A DNA stretch of 64,000 nucleotides from Erigeron canadensis (GCF_010389155.1 NC_057765.1:6200001-6264000), one strand, 5' to 3'; numbered from the stretch's first letter, positions 1-13,104 are shown. A program made the numbers and translations. Notes: a model not told the origin generated them from the sequence alone.

Positions 1-246
1 GTATTATTGTTTGGTTTAGTAAAAGTGCCCCCACAAGAAATGGAACTTAGAGACATAAAAAACAGGCAAGTGCGTCGCATTGCTTCAAAACCGGTTCTTG
101 TTTCTCCGGAATCAAGTTACGCAATTCCGGTTAGCCGAAATGTTGATAATCGGAAATGTTCATGGAAAGTACTTGGATTTCTTAGTTGTAAATCTTCTAG
201 TAGTGCCGCCGTAACGACGCCGTTACGTTACATGCCCAAAGTTTAA
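1..246 (+). CDS. C-terminal exon of an unidentified plant protein (partial)
   Basis: An open frame enters from the left window edge in frame 1 and runs for 81 residues to the TAA at 244-246. I do not recognise the family. The visible part is basic and Ser-rich, with a segment RRIASKPVLVSPESSYAIPV followed by a Cys/Ser stretch (LGFLSCKSSSSAA) and the end PLRYMPKV. No membrane segment or known domain is visible. The sequence after the stop turns AT-rich at once, which fits a 3' UTR. The 5' part of the gene lies outside the window, so start and exon structure cannot be judged. That the frame is coding rests on codon texture and on the abrupt change after the stop. Confidence 0.5.
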   Translation, partial: VLLFGLVKVPPQEMELRDIKNRQVRRIASKPVLVSPESSYAIPVSRNVDNRKCSWKVLGFLSCKSSSSAAVTTPLRYMPKV

Positions 247-2075
247 GGGAATGTGACTTTGTGTGCTTTCTTTTTCACGTACAACTACGATTTTGGTGCA
301 TTTAATTAGTTTATGTTATATATATGACCCTATACATATTGTAGTATCTTTATTTATTGTTACATAATATAGGTTTGTATACTTTTTTATGTAGCTTGTA
401 TAATGGAAAGATTTAATTATAAAGTTAATTAGAAATTTATATATATATATCTTTAATTCATGTTACTCGGTAGTATTGTATTATATACTATTATATATCT
501 AACATATTTGTTAGAAAGATTGTTTGTACATAATGGGAAGATGAACCATATTCATCAAAGTAGCTAAGCGGCGTTTTGTGTTTGCTCGGAAACGATCTCA
601 GAGTCGAAATCTTTTCAAGATATATATATATATATATCTTGCGCGTGATCATGAAAATTATTGAAAAGAGTCATAGGTTCCCAGTTTAGTTTGCGTACAT
701 TTGAGTAAAAAAACTTCTATTTCCCGCATAACCTGAACAAAATTTTTTTTTTATGTTTTTGTTATAGAAGGTTTTTGGTTAAATATACTTAAATTTGACC
801 ATATTGTCTATTAAAAGAACATGAAGTACTCAACTTAACCACATTTTTTTAAGACATATATAAGGTAACTAGTCAAACTTAATTTAACTCTTTATATTCA
901 TAAGTAGAATTTATAGTTTGAACCCAAAAGGTTGTGGTAGAAAATGACAAGTAGGTATAGTCGGGGGTTAGTAAAAAGAACACATTACGTACAATGGATG
1001 GTGTGGTGACAAGAGATATATCATAATTATGATGATGATGTGGGTATGTACGTCTTTCTTTTTCTAGATTTTGTTAATAGCCTTTTAAGAAAAAGAAAAA
1101 AGATTTTGGTAGTAAAATGACGGTTTTGTCCTCATAAAGTTGGAAACAGTACGACATTGAATGAACATCACGAGGTTCCTGGCGATGATATCATATCTAA
1201 GGACAGTCTTGTAATCAACGATAAGATTTTGTCATGCAATTGTTGTGTTCATGTCTCTAGAAACATTTGAATGGAAGTATCATTCGCATTTACATATATA
1301 GGCTACCTTTCTCAAAGTTTGAAATTTCAATCATTATTTAACGTATTTCATGGTTGTATCATGTCATGATATATCTATAATACATCATAAAATATTTAGT
1401 TTTTCCTAATTAAATTATGGATAACTTTAAAAAATTCTTCTTTTCTAATTAATTATGTTAAAAACTTTCACTTAATATATATATAATATCTACTTGAAAT
1501 ATTTATAAATGAAATTAATTTACAACATTTGTCCTTAACTAATAAATAGTTAACTATCTATTTACGTCAAACACTTTTACGTCAATAACCACATCATTAC
1601 CTGTTGTTGTTACCGCCACCACCGTCACCCAACTATACCGTCACATCAGATGGATGTATGTGATTAGTATCAAATCATTAAAACTTGTTTATATTAACCA
1701 AACATTCAAATATTGCATAAAACTAGTAATGAAGTTCATAGAATTGTTCAAAAGTAGTTAATAAATTTTACAGAAAAATGATTAATCCTTCTAACTAAAT
1801 AGTCTAAAAATTCTCCTAATCATAATATGATTATAAGTGACAAAATCAAAGGATAAAATCATAAAAGTGAATAAATAGATTACACTTTGTCATTTTTTAA
1901 GATTAAGATTGTTAGAAGAATTATTAGGCTAACTTTTAGGCAGATATATTATTTTTCAAATTTAAATATTCTAATTTAGTGCATGCGGGGAACTGGGGAT
2001 AATTTAGAAAGTTAATTTGTGAGTTCTGATTTTTGAACAATATTTGTGAGTTTGAAACAATATTTACGTATGTAA
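247..2075. other. AT-rich intergenic region without a recognisable gene
   Basis: It begins with the presumed 3' UTR of the preceding gene and then has short AT microsatellites near 440-455 and 620-637. No exon-like frame is apparent. Around 1480-1690 there is a degraded stretch with a GCCACCACCGTC-type segment and a TTAGT end that resembles the 3' part of the short Helitrons elsewhere in the window. A MITE-like repeat at 1772-1965 is listed separately. Confidence 0.5.
1772..1965. repeat. MITE-like inverted repeat, family shared with 45797-45990
   Basis: The left end reads GAAAAATGATTAATCCTTCT and continues with AGTCTAAAAATTCTCCTAAT. The reverse complement of the right end gives a similar GAAAAATAATATATCTGCCT then TAATAATTCTTCTAAC. 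The same ATGATT...TTCTCCTAA motifs recur at 45797-45990. The ends are too decayed to define target-site duplications. Confidence 0.45.
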
Positions 2076-3250
2076 TAAATTTTAGGGTTAAGTACAAAAA
2101 TCATCCATGTGGTTTGTCAAATTTGCAGTTTTTATTCCTCCGTTAATTTTTTGGCCTAAATCATCCCTTTTGTTTGCACTTCGTCCCTACTTCTGTTAAG
2201 TCCCCCCATATGCAAGTCACGTGAGGGGCATTTTTGTCATTTCGATCCAATTTTTTCCTCTACTTTTTCAAAATCATCCCCGTGGTTTGTTCTTTTTACA
2301 TTTTTCATCCCTGTAGTTAAATTTTTTTTAAATTAAGATATTTAATCAAATACATTGTTTGCATAATCTTATATATATATATATATAGGAAAAAGTGAAT
2401 ATAAGGCTGTCCGGCACCTAAACTTAGGTGTGGAACCCCTCACATACTAATTTTTTAATATTTGTTGAATTTTAATTAAATCACATGGCCCCCTGATTTT
2501 TATAGATTAAAAAAACAATATGTGAGTGTTTCACACCTAAACTTAGCTACCTAACAGCCTTATATTCCCATCCCCCATATACATATATATATATATATAC
2601 ACACACGAATGTTATGATATGTATAAACAATAAGTCCCATTTAAAGAAAGAGAGTAATGGTTCACTCTATCGAAAAATGAGCCTTGTTAACATCGGTACT
2701 GAAAATACCCAAGTAATAATGTATCAGAAGTGAGTGGTCGACAATTTTTTTTCGAAGTCAGGAAAAGTTTCAAAAACATCTCTCATCAACCACCCATTTC
2801 TGATACTTTGTTTGTCCTAGAACATCAACCTAGGGATAAACATATGACTCATAAACCCGAGACCCGGCGTAGGCCCTCCCAAATCGAACTGCCCGATAAG
2901 GTAACGGTCGGGATCATTAGTTTGATTTTGTTGCATTGCCGGGTTTCGGGTTGGGTCGGGTTGGGATTTGACACTTGATGAACAAATATCTGAATTAAAA
3001 ATAATAATAATAACAATGATGAAAATTGCAAAACATATAAACCACAGGGACGTTCTAAAGAATTGAAGGAAGGAGTGGAGTGAAATGACGAAAATGCCCC
3101 TCACATGACTTGCACATGGGAGGACTTAACAGAAGTAGGGACGAAGTGCAAACCACAGGAATGATTTTGGCCAAAAAGTTAACGGAGGGATAAAAAACTG
3201 CAAAACTTATAAACAACAGGGACAATTTTTGCACTTAACCCTAAATTTTA
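2076..3250. mobile_element. Mutator-like (MULE) non-autonomous element with long TIRs
   Basis: The element proper is 2085-3241. Its ends are inverted repeats of more than 160 bp, starting GGGTTAAGTACAAAAATCAT on the left and GGGTTAAGTGCAAAAATTGT on the reverse complement of the right end; weaker similarity extends to about 230 bp. It is flanked by an exact 9-bp duplication, TAAATTTTA, at 2076-2084 and 3242-3250, which is the Mutator signature. No transposase frame is present inside. The interior near 2815-3000 resembles the sequence at 57845-58160. Confidence 0.85.
2387..2577. mobile_element. Foldback/MITE element nested in the MULE
   Basis: The outer arms pair with each other: GTGAATATAAGGCTGTCCGG on the left, and GGGAATATAAGGCTGTTAGG on the reverse complement of the right. 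Both arms continue with a CTAA(A/G)(C/T)TTAGGTGTG-like motif. It sits inside the 2085-3241 MULE, between AT microsatellites. Related copies lie at 52024-52200 and 63425-63601. Confidence 0.65.
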
Positions 3251-3903
3251 TAAAGTAGATGACTATCCTAATCAATAGAACAACTTTCGAAAGCTAGATG
3301 AGTATCCTGATTAATAAAAGCGTGCAAGATACAACCATACACATGATTAAAATCGCGCTGGTATTTACCAATAGTTTCTAACACTTTTAATCTCTTTTAC
3401 TTTTACACCACATGACGCTAGTCATTGCTAAAATATACGAGAGATCGTAGAATTTCATTAGATACTCTACTAAGTAACTGATTAAAATCATATATGTAAT
3501 TCCTTCACCTCTTGAATAATAACTAAAACATTCATCAGATCCAACTTTTCACGATTTCAAACTTGCTGCTCACCACGGCCTCCACATCATTATTTTGAAT
3601 TTCTCCTAACGACCAAACTTAGTCTTGTCAAAATAAACTCAAGTCTAACAATGACCAAACTAAGTAATGGCAATATTGACTGAAGTCGCAAAAGGCCACA
3701 ACCCATGGAAACCAAACCTATTGGCAGAATGAGTCACAATCGATAACTACTTCATACCCAACACGCCTTGTGATTTCACGCCTAATAGGTAGTCACAGCT
3801 ACAATGGCTTTTCAGTTCACTTAAATGACGGCTTGTCAGCTGCAATATAGTTCAAAAATGAAATCATTTTGTATGTTATTCGCCGATGCCATGTCTGCAT
3901 AAA

Positions 3904-4030
3904 TTTCAGGTTGTCCAACGGATACAAAACCTGATCCGACATGCCAAAACAAGTCCAGAATACATACATTTCACTATTTCAGGTTGTAAAACGGATACAA
4001 AACCTGATCTGGCGTGCCAAAACAATCCTA
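3904..4030. repeat. Two-copy direct tandem repeat (about 55-70 bp)
   Basis: TTTCAGGTTGT, CGGATACAAAACCTGATC and TGCCAAAACAA recur in the same order from 3904 and from 3976. It lies immediately upstream of the SINE at 4071. No coding meaning is apparent. Confidence 0.6.
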
Positions 4031-4070
4031 AAATAATAAAGATGAAATATGGGAGCCGCAACCATACATT

Positions 4071-4313
4071 AAAGCAGCATGGTTAGATCAGTGGTAAACA
4101 CTCTTGCCTCTGGAGACAGAGGACATGGGTTCGATCCTCATCCCATGCAAAGGTTGGAGGGCCTTTTCTACCATTTAGGTAGAAACTGGAAGCAGCCTCT
4201 CTACTTTGATAGAGGTAAAGTCTGCCTACATCTTAACCTCCCCCATACACCGTCAAGGTATTGGGGCTCAAAATCCGCAGAAGGCGGCACTGAGCAGTTA
4301 CTTACTTACTTAC
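4071..4313 (+). mobile_element. tRNA-derived SINE, copy 1
   Basis: The 5' part resembles a tRNA: a box A-like segment (GGTTAGATCAGTGG, 4080-4093) and a box B GGTTCGATCC about 40 bp later. The 3' end is (TTAC)n-like. The same element, in opposite orientation and closely similar, is at 36235-36477. Target-site duplications are not clear for this copy. Confidence 0.75.
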
Positions 4314-4778
4314 TATAGTCATTCGACGACTGATAAATGCCTATTTGGTTACCAAAACATTAAAGTGAACAATGGTATAAATCAATTATTTTTAAATCAA
4401 TGGTTTTGTATGGATTTTCATTCACAGTACCAGTTTTACCCTTAATACCAGAGTTACGGCTTTGCCTCTCTGGGATCCCGGATTCAAATCCAAGCAGTGA
4501 CGTTTGATTATTAACTTGGGGAAAAACTACTGACAATTACCATACAAAAGAAAAAATTAATAAACATGATCACTACTGCTCATCCAAAACTTTCTTACAT
4601 ATAACACAGATAGAAAAGATCTTGTTCCCTATAGATAAAACCTCCAACTAGAATCTAAGTTCGGGGCCGTGCCAGAGAAAGCTAACCCACATCAAAATAC
4701 AACGTATATCAGAACTTGATCAAACATTCATCAGGTCATAAAAGAATTTTGTATAACAAGGTTTCAATTTTATGGCTA

Positions 4779-7700
4779 CTAATCGATGGCAATGATAAGG
4801 AAACCAACAGATACATACATCAGTAGGACAGGGTAGAGGGCAAGAGCTTTTCTTCTTGGATTAACAGCCATGCTTATGAACGGATACGCAGCCCAAGAGC
4901 TCCATGCCAACGTCACACACACCACCACAATCTTTAAAATGACATTGTCCTTCAACATGCATATTAGTGCTCCAATGTCAAGAGGGAACAGACAGTAACC
5001 CAATAGGCTGAGGCTCTGGAAGAAGATTATATGGCCACCCTACATACAACAACATAATCATACTCATATTGCAATTACATATTCCAAAATGAAACTTAGA
5101 TAACAAAAAATGCATTATAATGAAATATACACACTGGTGATGGAGCCACTTAAAACCCCTCCTTTGTGCATTCATACTAAAGACTATTACCTGTAAATAT
5201 CTTTCTACGAGAATGTTCAGATGTTCATTTTGAATGTGACAATGCATTACTGAATAACTAAATTAAAAAAAATAATTAGCAGTGGTAAAACCAGTCCGTA
5301 ATGATTAAAAGGGGAAGGTGTGAGAAAATGAAATAGTTATTTTTTTTTTAGAACAGCGAAAATGAAATAGCTATAGTTTCCTCGATGCAGTTGGTATGAA
5401 CATTTTTAATCCAAAATTATTTGCTTGGCCTCAAAATAATCAGATAACAATAATCAGGATCATTTTATACCAAAAGTAGAAACTGATGATAACAACATGA
5501 TAATCAGTTTAAAAGGGCACTAAAACAGCCGTTAAATGCATGAAGATATACACACAACACACACGCACATTATCACACAGAAAGTAGATTACCAGAAGCA
5601 GGACATTTAATGTCAGAATGACAGCTCCTGTGGCAAGTAATGCAAAGGCAACAGCAAAAACTTCAGACTGCAAATACAATCCAGAAACTAATTAGAGACA
5701 GATCTAAAGAGCAGTACTGAAATATAATCAAGCTAAACTTCATACTTAAATGGATAATAATAAAATAGAAGTTTGGACAAGATATTAGCATTTTAGCATG
5801 AGGTAAGGGGTGGGGGTGTACAGACTCAGATCTCTGAAATAACAAATTACCAATTTACTACACATGAGATATAATCAAGCTAAACCCAAGTGCTAATCAT
5901 GAAAACAGAAGTAAAAGCATCAACATAAAGAGTGCAAAACGACTGACGGGGAACTCATGTCAAATGACTTAGCTTGTCACTAGAAATCGTAAAAACAACT
6001 TCACTTAGTCGACATGTTTTTCACAAGTTCATGTATACAAGATAACACCCGATCATAGGTTCAAGCTCTACCACAAGTAATCATCATTAGCAGTAGGAAA
6101 TAATCATGTATCCATTTCTCATATTTTCAGATGTTTATTTAGCTCGACAAGCCTTAATCCTAGCACTTTAGAATTAATCACTTGTTTAGTTGAGCAATGG
6201 TTAATGACACAACTTATTATCTACAATCATGGCTCACTCGTGTTCTCTGATACTTTACCCCAGTTAATGGCAATGAGAAGACTTCCTTAAGACAGCTTTT
6301 GGTATAAAAGTATTGATTGTATTACTGTTTTTGGGAAGCTTTTTTACTGTTAATCGACAAATAAAAATGTAACAGAAGATTAAACATGCAGCATGCATGC
6401 ATTTCGTTAATGCGGTTTAGCGGTGACAATAGCAAAAAATGGTGCTAAAGACATTTGAAAATTGTGTAGATACCTATTAAGCTATTATTTGATCATACCA
6501 AATTCTAGAAAGTAAAAAGTAACTGGGTTGATCTAAACGATCTAGATGGTATGAATGACAGCAATAAAAGATATTCTTATACCGTTATAGGAAGCAAACA
6601 AAAGTACAAGCCAAGAGAAACAATTACAATAAAATTTATCCGAGGACTTGGCATGGGTTATTCTTGCTAATAGCATTAGAAATTTTGAACTCACTAAGTT
6701 ATAAAGAAGAAAACTATAGCTAACTGGAGTGTCAAGCTCCAAATAGAGATAAGCAGAGCTTGGGTGTTGACTGATCTAGCAAATCAGGGATTTAACTATA
6801 AGCACATGTTTCATTTATAATTACATATTTTCTATATTATATTATTCATGTGAAACTTTTAGATATAAGCTAGAATTAGTCTAAACTATTAGTTCCATGT
6901 TTCCATAATACAAATACTCATCAAAGATTAGAAAATTTCAACCGAGTTGGAAAAGCCGATTGATGAATTTAAGTTAAAATATGCTGGTTAACACCCAATC
7001 AAATCGTCTGGATGCTTCATTAAGAAGCTGTAACTGATAAAAATTGTATGGTAAAGAGTACGGTTAGGGATTATTTTTGAACATAATAAAAGTGAAATAT
7101 AACAGATCAAGTTTCATTTATCGTCTAAAAGTACACAACCACGCATACTAAAAGTGAAATATAACAGATCAGGGTTTTTCCAAAACATGTAACCACTCCT
7201 TTCAAAAACCATTTCTTATTAAAATGAGTAAGTTTAGCAACAAGATAAAATTAAGAGACATGTTTGAAAAAAAATGAGCAAGTAACAACCCCAAAAAAAA
7301 CCACTACAGGTTAATGATGTACTCTATATAACACTATAATGTAACCCCTTCCTTTTCAGAAATTAGTTCCAGTTAAATTAAAATCGATCTTCCAGCATGA
7401 CAACCAGCCTATGCAAGACTACCTCGTACCCTTCACATGCAGACGAGAGGTATATCAAGCTGACCAGGAAACTTATTTCATAAATCAAGTTCCTCCTTAG
7501 ACTCCATTGATGATTACATCTGGAATTCTAAATGCCCCTATCTTCAACGACAACCTTTTTCAATCGAGTTTCTTACAAAGCTATATAATAAACCACTACA
7601 ATGTATTCCAAGTAACCTACTGCTGATACCTAAAGTGTCTACTATTCTTTCTACAAAACCCCAAAGACAACAACACTTACTCACCACCAGAGGCGAAGCC

Positions 7701-10608
7701 AGGATTTGACATTGAGGGGGGCTGCAGAGTAACTTAATCAATGTTGACACCACTAACGATCACTAGTCTTCGTCGTTATCACATTAGAAATATTTTATTA
7801 CAACCACTTTTCTACCACTAATTTTATACAACACCCTCAATAAATTATTAATGAACAACTAATCTAATAATGTTCAAAAAAAAAAGAAAAAGAACAACTA
7901 ATCTAATACGTCAAATTTTATAACTTTATACTTTTAAATAGTAAAAACTTAACATAACACATTAAAATTTTAAAATAAAATATTATATTAATAATAAAAA
8001 AACACATTTCAATAATAAAGTTAATAAAACATAACAGCACCAAATAACTAAATGTATTAAGTTAATAAATCTGTAGATATTACATTGCAAAAATTAAACA
8101 GCATTACATGAAAGACATTGTTTATGAAAAAAGAAGTGGTTTTAAGATAAAGAGACCATCTGATATATAACAAATGTTTAAAACTTCCACAAATAAAGGA
8201 TCAGAGTGTAATATATAAACTATTAGAGGGACCAAAACGAAAAGACTGCAAAAGAAACGAATAAAGGAAAAGGATGTCGACATCTTTCTCGTAAAAAAAC
8301 CTGCAAATCACATCCACCATTAAAACTCAACTTGAAGCTTTTTTCCCCATTAAAGTACACATATTACACACAAAACACTCGTTATAATCATCACTATGTT
8401 AACGGGTTGATTTGAAGTTGGGGGTGGATTGACACCTGCCACCTCCTATTGGCTCCGCCATTAACTAAAGCACTGAAGGCTTCCAACGGAATTCATGGAA
8501 GGTTGGGGGTGGCTAAGCACCCCCCAGCCCCCCCTTGGCTCCGCCACTGCTCACCACTAACAATTCACACATGACCTCTGATTAGACGTGCACCCGCAAC
8601 CTTTTGGTTAGGCTACAATTGTTTTGGTATCTATGGTCTGATATAAGCAAATCATTTAGCATAACGACTCACCAATTTATCCATAACAAGTTTCTTCTAT
8701 ATCTAAGTTCATAAAATAGAAACTCAAACTGATATACAGCGGTACCCGATCCCAGAAAAGTATGGGGAAGCTCAAACTAATATATCAAACTATAATCCAT
8801 ATACTAAAAGAGCATTAAAAATTTATCCAAAGACTTGACAATGGATAGGTTCAATACTTGCCAATAGCATTAAAAATTTCAATTTCACCAAATCATAAAG
8901 AAGAAAACTTGCAGCTAACTGGGGTGACAACTGACAAGCTTCAAAAAAAGATGAGCAGAGCTAGCGCGTTGAGTGATCTAGCAAGTAAGGGATTTAGCAT
9001 AAGCAAAATGTTACATTTATATTTGTATACCTCCTATATAAACATGAAACTTTTAGAGATAAGCTAAATTTAGTCTTAGCTAGTTCCATTCAGATAGTCA
9101 TCAAAGATTAGAAAGATTTCCTTCAAGTTGGAAAAGCTGATTGATAAATTAAAGTTGAAATAAGTTGGCTAACACCCAATCAAATCGTCCGGATGCTTCA
9201 TTAAAAAGCTCTAACTGATAGAAACAGTATGGCACAGAGTACGCTTTACTGTCAGTGATTTTTTTGAACACAATAAAAGCGGAATATAAGAAATTCAGAT
9301 TAAGTTTCATCTATTGTCCTACACATTCACAACCACAACATACTCAAGTTTTTCAAGCCACTATAACTTAAACACGTACTTCGTAAAATACTATAATGTA
9401 AGAGACATGTTTAAAAAACACGGAGCAACTAACAACACGAACAAGCCACTATAACTTAAACACGTACTCCGTAGAATACTATAATGTAACCCCTTACGTT
9501 CCAAAATCAGTTCTACTTATAATAAAATAAAATCGTTATTCCAGTACCGACAACCAGCCCATGCAAGATCATCCCAGACCCATCACATGCAAGACGAAAG
9601 GTATATCAATTACAACAAGGAACATTTTTATGTAAATCAAGTTCCTCCTTAAATCCAGTCGTGATTGAATCTGGGATACTTTTCAAAAGCCCCTATCTTC
9701 AACCACAACATTAGTCTATCGACGTGTCTTACAAAGCCGTTTAATCAACTATACTACAATGTATGCCAAGTAACCTACTGCTACTAACTAAAGTGTATCC
9801 CATTCTTTCTAAAAAGCCCAAAGACAACATCACTTACTCGCCACTAACAATTTACACAAGATCTCTAATAAGACTTGAACCCGCAACCTTTTGATATCTA
9901 TACGCAAAATATTTAGCATAAAGGCTCGCCGATTTATCCGTAACAAGTTTCATCTATGGGAAAGCTCAAACTAATCTATCAAACTAAAATCCATACACTA
10001 AAAAACACCACTAACACATATATCATCATTATATATATATATATATATAAAAGAAAACAACAAACCTTTTTAACAGAAGCAGACCAAGATAAAACAAGAC
10101 CCAAGAAAACAATAAAGAAAAACGGACCCCACAGATCCCAATCTCTCAACGCTTTTCCCGGATCTTCACGAAACGGGTTTGGAAAAACCACCAATTTCAA
10201 ATTACTAACAATCCTCGAAAGATCCCTTTTCACCGTATCCCATACGGGTTCAGTCAACGTATTCGGACCCGACCCGAATCCAGTCAACTGCTGTCCACCA
10301 CCACCACCACCAGAAGAAGAATTATAAGAATTATTATTATTAGTTGATGAAGGTGGGGGGACAGGTGTGGGTTTGTGATTGGATGATGGTGGTGGGTTTT
10401 GAGAGAGGTTTGATGGGATAAAGGGTGATGAAGAGATGGGGATGGAGGCGCGTGGTGGTGAAGGTGGACGCGCCGGGAGGACAGTGGATTGGAGAGATGA
10501 AGGAGTGAAGTTGATTAGGTTTTCGATTTCGTCTATGTCGGATTGGGATGTTTGGTTTAATGGGACTGTGTCGCGTTCGTTGTTGGGGTTGATGTTGTTG
10601 TATGACAT
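4779..10608 (-). CDS. YIP4: YIP1-family membrane protein, YIP4a/YIP4b type (three exons)
   Basis: Exons are 10608-10066, 5667-5593 and 5039-4779, all with GT-AG junctions and intact phase, giving about 292 residues. The N-terminal cytosolic part (residues 1-120) has the motif [13 protein letters not shown], then a Pro/Ser-rich linker and a Gly run. Next comes the family signature [20 protein letters not shown] followed by [20 protein letters not shown]. Five hydrophobic segments follow, beginning [16 protein letters not shown] and ending at the C-terminus [13 protein letters not shown]. Order and motifs match plant YIP4 proteins as I know them; in Arabidopsis these act at the trans-Golgi network with ECHIDNA in secretion of wall material. 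The start is the first ATG of the frame. Intron 2 (about 4.4 kb) carries a tandem duplication and a hAT element. The role here is inferred from the family. Confidence 0.93.
6634..10010. repeat. Tandem segmental duplication within YIP4 intron 2
   Basis: Copy A is about 6634-8819 (862 bp of it a later transposon) and copy B about 8820-10010. Shared landmarks in the same order include TAATAGCATTA, CAACACCCAATCAAATCGTC-like sequence near 6990 and 9172, AAGTAACCTACTGCT at 7610 and 9767, and CCCGCAACCTTTTG near 8598 and 9881. The copies differ by many substitutions and small indels, so the duplication is not recent. Copy B ends just before the exon 1 donor. Confidence 0.85.
7688..8549. mobile_element. 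hAT-type non-autonomous element in duplication copy A
   Basis: Ends are CAGAGGCGAAGCCAGG on the left and, reverse-complemented on the right, CAGTGGCGGAGCCAAGG. An exact 8-bp target-site duplication, CTCACCAC, lies at 7680-7687 and 8550-8557; 8 bp is typical of hAT. The paralogous site in copy B (about 9837-9846) is uninterrupted, so this is a dated insertion relative to the duplication. No transposase frame is visible. Confidence 0.88.
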
Positions 10609-13096
10609 TTTTTTGTGTCGGTGATGATGGCGGTGGTTGATGGTGGTGGATCTGGTGGTGGTGTGGTGAAGGAGAGTTTTTATGAAGAAAGGTGAATGTG
10701 TGTTGGTTTGTAACTTTGTGTATAGAAGACTCTTTGTTTCTTTCTATATTATGTATTCTTTATCTTTAATATTCTTTCTTTTAGTCAAATTTTAAGGAAA
10801 AAAAAAAAAATTCACTAAGTTTTTTTAATTTTTCCGAGTACATGTTGTATAAAAGTGATGAAAATGTGTCACACTTAATGCAAATCGAGTTAAAATCGAG
10901 TTTGAAAGCTCGTATGTATCAAAAGTGTGGTTGTTCACTTGTTATGTATATTTTACCCGAAATAACGCACCAACTTATTTGGGTTGATAGGTTACGGGTT
11001 ACTAGATTAGAGTTGAATGTTCAATCTAATTTTGATGTTAAATCGAGTTTAAATAGAATTTCATAAACCCGCTATAACTATATGAAGGTACCCGGGGCTT
11101 ATCCAATACCTACTCCTATCTAAAACTTATTATAAAAGGGTCAAAACATTAACCTCGTTAAATTTAAAAGGTTAAAACATTAAAATATTAAAGTTTACAA
11201 TCTATAATATTTTGTAGAATAATGTAATTAGAAAAATAAATTAAATTACTAAAATATTTACCCATTCAAAGTTAATTGGTCAAAACGTTATAAATTTAAA
11301 TTTTAAATTAACTGTAATACTTTAACATTTGCAGAGATTTTTTATACGATATTACATATGTAGACGTTTTTATAAATAAAACAATTATACTCACCATTAA
11401 TGTTGACTAGATTAAATATAATCAAATCATCTAATCAATTCGCGGGTGTAGGTTATAAATGTGTGGGGATAAATAGTTGGTTTGACATATGTCAATTATC
11501 TAATCTATACACAATTATCTAATCTATGCATGGGTGACTTCGGTGTCATGGCCTTGTGGGTAAATAGTTGACTTGAATTATCTAATTTATTCTCAGGTGT
11601 CATAGGTGGGTTATGACCTTATGGTTAAGTAATTGGCTTGTCACATGTCAATCTAATATTTTTGTAGGTGTCGTAAGTGAGTTATGGCCTTTTGGGTAAA
11701 TAATTGGCTTGAGACGTATAGCGTATTACTCATCTAGCCTATTTATGATTGTGGTAATCACGATTGATTGTGGATGACAAGTGTAAAAATTTTGCTTGGT
11801 AACTTTACAAAATAAGGTTTTATAACATACCAAGACCATCCGAATCAATGTTGCGAGTCAACAGATTTTATTATACAATTATAATATTTGTCTAGATTAA
11901 AATTTAAACACAATTCACACAAAAGGATAGTTTTTGATAATTTTTTCGATTTATAACCTTACAAGTCATATGACCATGCGCTTAAATCAAGTGTACCGAC
12001 CTTTTCAAAAATGCAATTTTTTTTTTCTTTTTTTGAAAGGCTTAAAAAAATAAATGACTTCGTTTTCCAACTTTTAACTATTACTGCTTAGCATATTTAC
12101 AAGTTAGAAACAAGATCAAACTAAGTATTAGTGACTTATAGTGTTAAATAAAAAAAAGAAGTTACTTTGTATGGCAAATTAAATTACAAAAGGGTGTATC
12201 CTGACCAAACTTGTATGCGAATTATTCATTATATAAAGACAATTTCGTGGTGGGTACCTTGTCATTTCCAAACTTGTCCATCAAGTAGTCTAACTTCAAT
12301 TGCATCGCGAAGTTTGGACTTTCTTTTGTTTTTTTATGGATTATTATTATAGCTATAATTATTATTTTCTGATAGATATTAATTGCTCGTAAATTTTTAG
12401 AGATTTTGCATACGTCGTCTTAATCAGAATAGTCTTACTTTAGCGTCCTTAAAATACACTAATTAAATTTTAATATTGTTAAATTGAATTACTGTATTCG
12501 GGTTGTAAACTAAGATGATCAAGTTCAAAATAATCAACTATCAACTATTAAAATAAAATAAATATACAGTTTCATGTTCAGTTAAAAGTCGTTATGCATC
12601 ATGTTCAACATTGATAAATTATAAAGCCATTATGATTAATTGGTTTATGTTTGATCTGATAGTTTATATATACGTGTTTTTACAATTATTCATGCTATCA
12701 GTTTTGTATTTGAAAATTCTATATCTATAATTAATTAAAATTTGAAGTTATTTGAAAATACTTGTTTTATTTTATCGAATTAACATATACAGTATATGAG
12801 TGTTTGGTCTAATAAAATTTTGATTACTTAAACTAGTTTACAACGTGCGTTATCATTCCGCGTCTCTTGTTGTATAAGCTGTCGCACGTCACATTGTTTT
12901 CCTTTTCTTCCACGCTCAAATCTTAATCCATAATTCCATATATTAATATTTATTAACTCATTACTCGATCAGTACTCATATCATATTATTCTACTACGCA
13001 TCAACTTATATTAATTCTCCCACACTCAACAACTCAAACCACAACATATCATTGAATTAATTGAAAATATAATATAAATATAACATTGACCATCAC
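10609..13096. other. Intergenic region between YIP4 and the DUF761 gene
   Basis: The first ~150 bp must include the YIP4 5' leader and promoter (minus strand), but no strong TATA box can be fixed. The rest is AT-rich and contains no exon-like frame. A minisatellite at 11440-11720 is listed separately. Confidence 0.5.
11440..11720. repeat. Imperfect tandem repeats of roughly 80-90 bp
   Basis: About three to four degenerate units share, in order, a GGTGT(A/C)(A/G)T(A/G)GGTTAT segment, a GGGTAAATA(G/A)TTG(G/A)CTTG segment, and TCAATTATCTAATCTAT. They recur from about 11450, 11530, 11597 and 11667. There is no coding frame across them. Confidence 0.6.
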
Positions 13097-13104
13097 TTTA
13101 TATA
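13097..13104 (+). promoter_or_regulatory. Candidate TATA box of the DUF761 gene
   Basis: TTTATATA lies about 90 bp upstream of the ATG at 13190, a plausible spacing for a short leader. It is followed by an A-rich leader that ends in a 15-A run directly before the start codon. Confidence 0.45.

Noticed and set aside
2817..3104. 95-residue minus-strand open frame with a hydrophobic N-terminus
   Set aside because: It lies inside a MULE interior and overlaps its right TIR; a related sequence at 57768-58064 has a different frame content. It is transposon sequence, not a gene.
4079..4318. 79-residue open frame
   Set aside because: It coincides with a tRNA-derived SINE; the same translation appears in the other SINE copy at 36235-36477.
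4440..4520. Possible tRNA-like segment with GGATTCAAATCC
   Set aside because: Only a box B-like motif is present; no cloverleaf could be drawn, so it is at most a SINE remnant.
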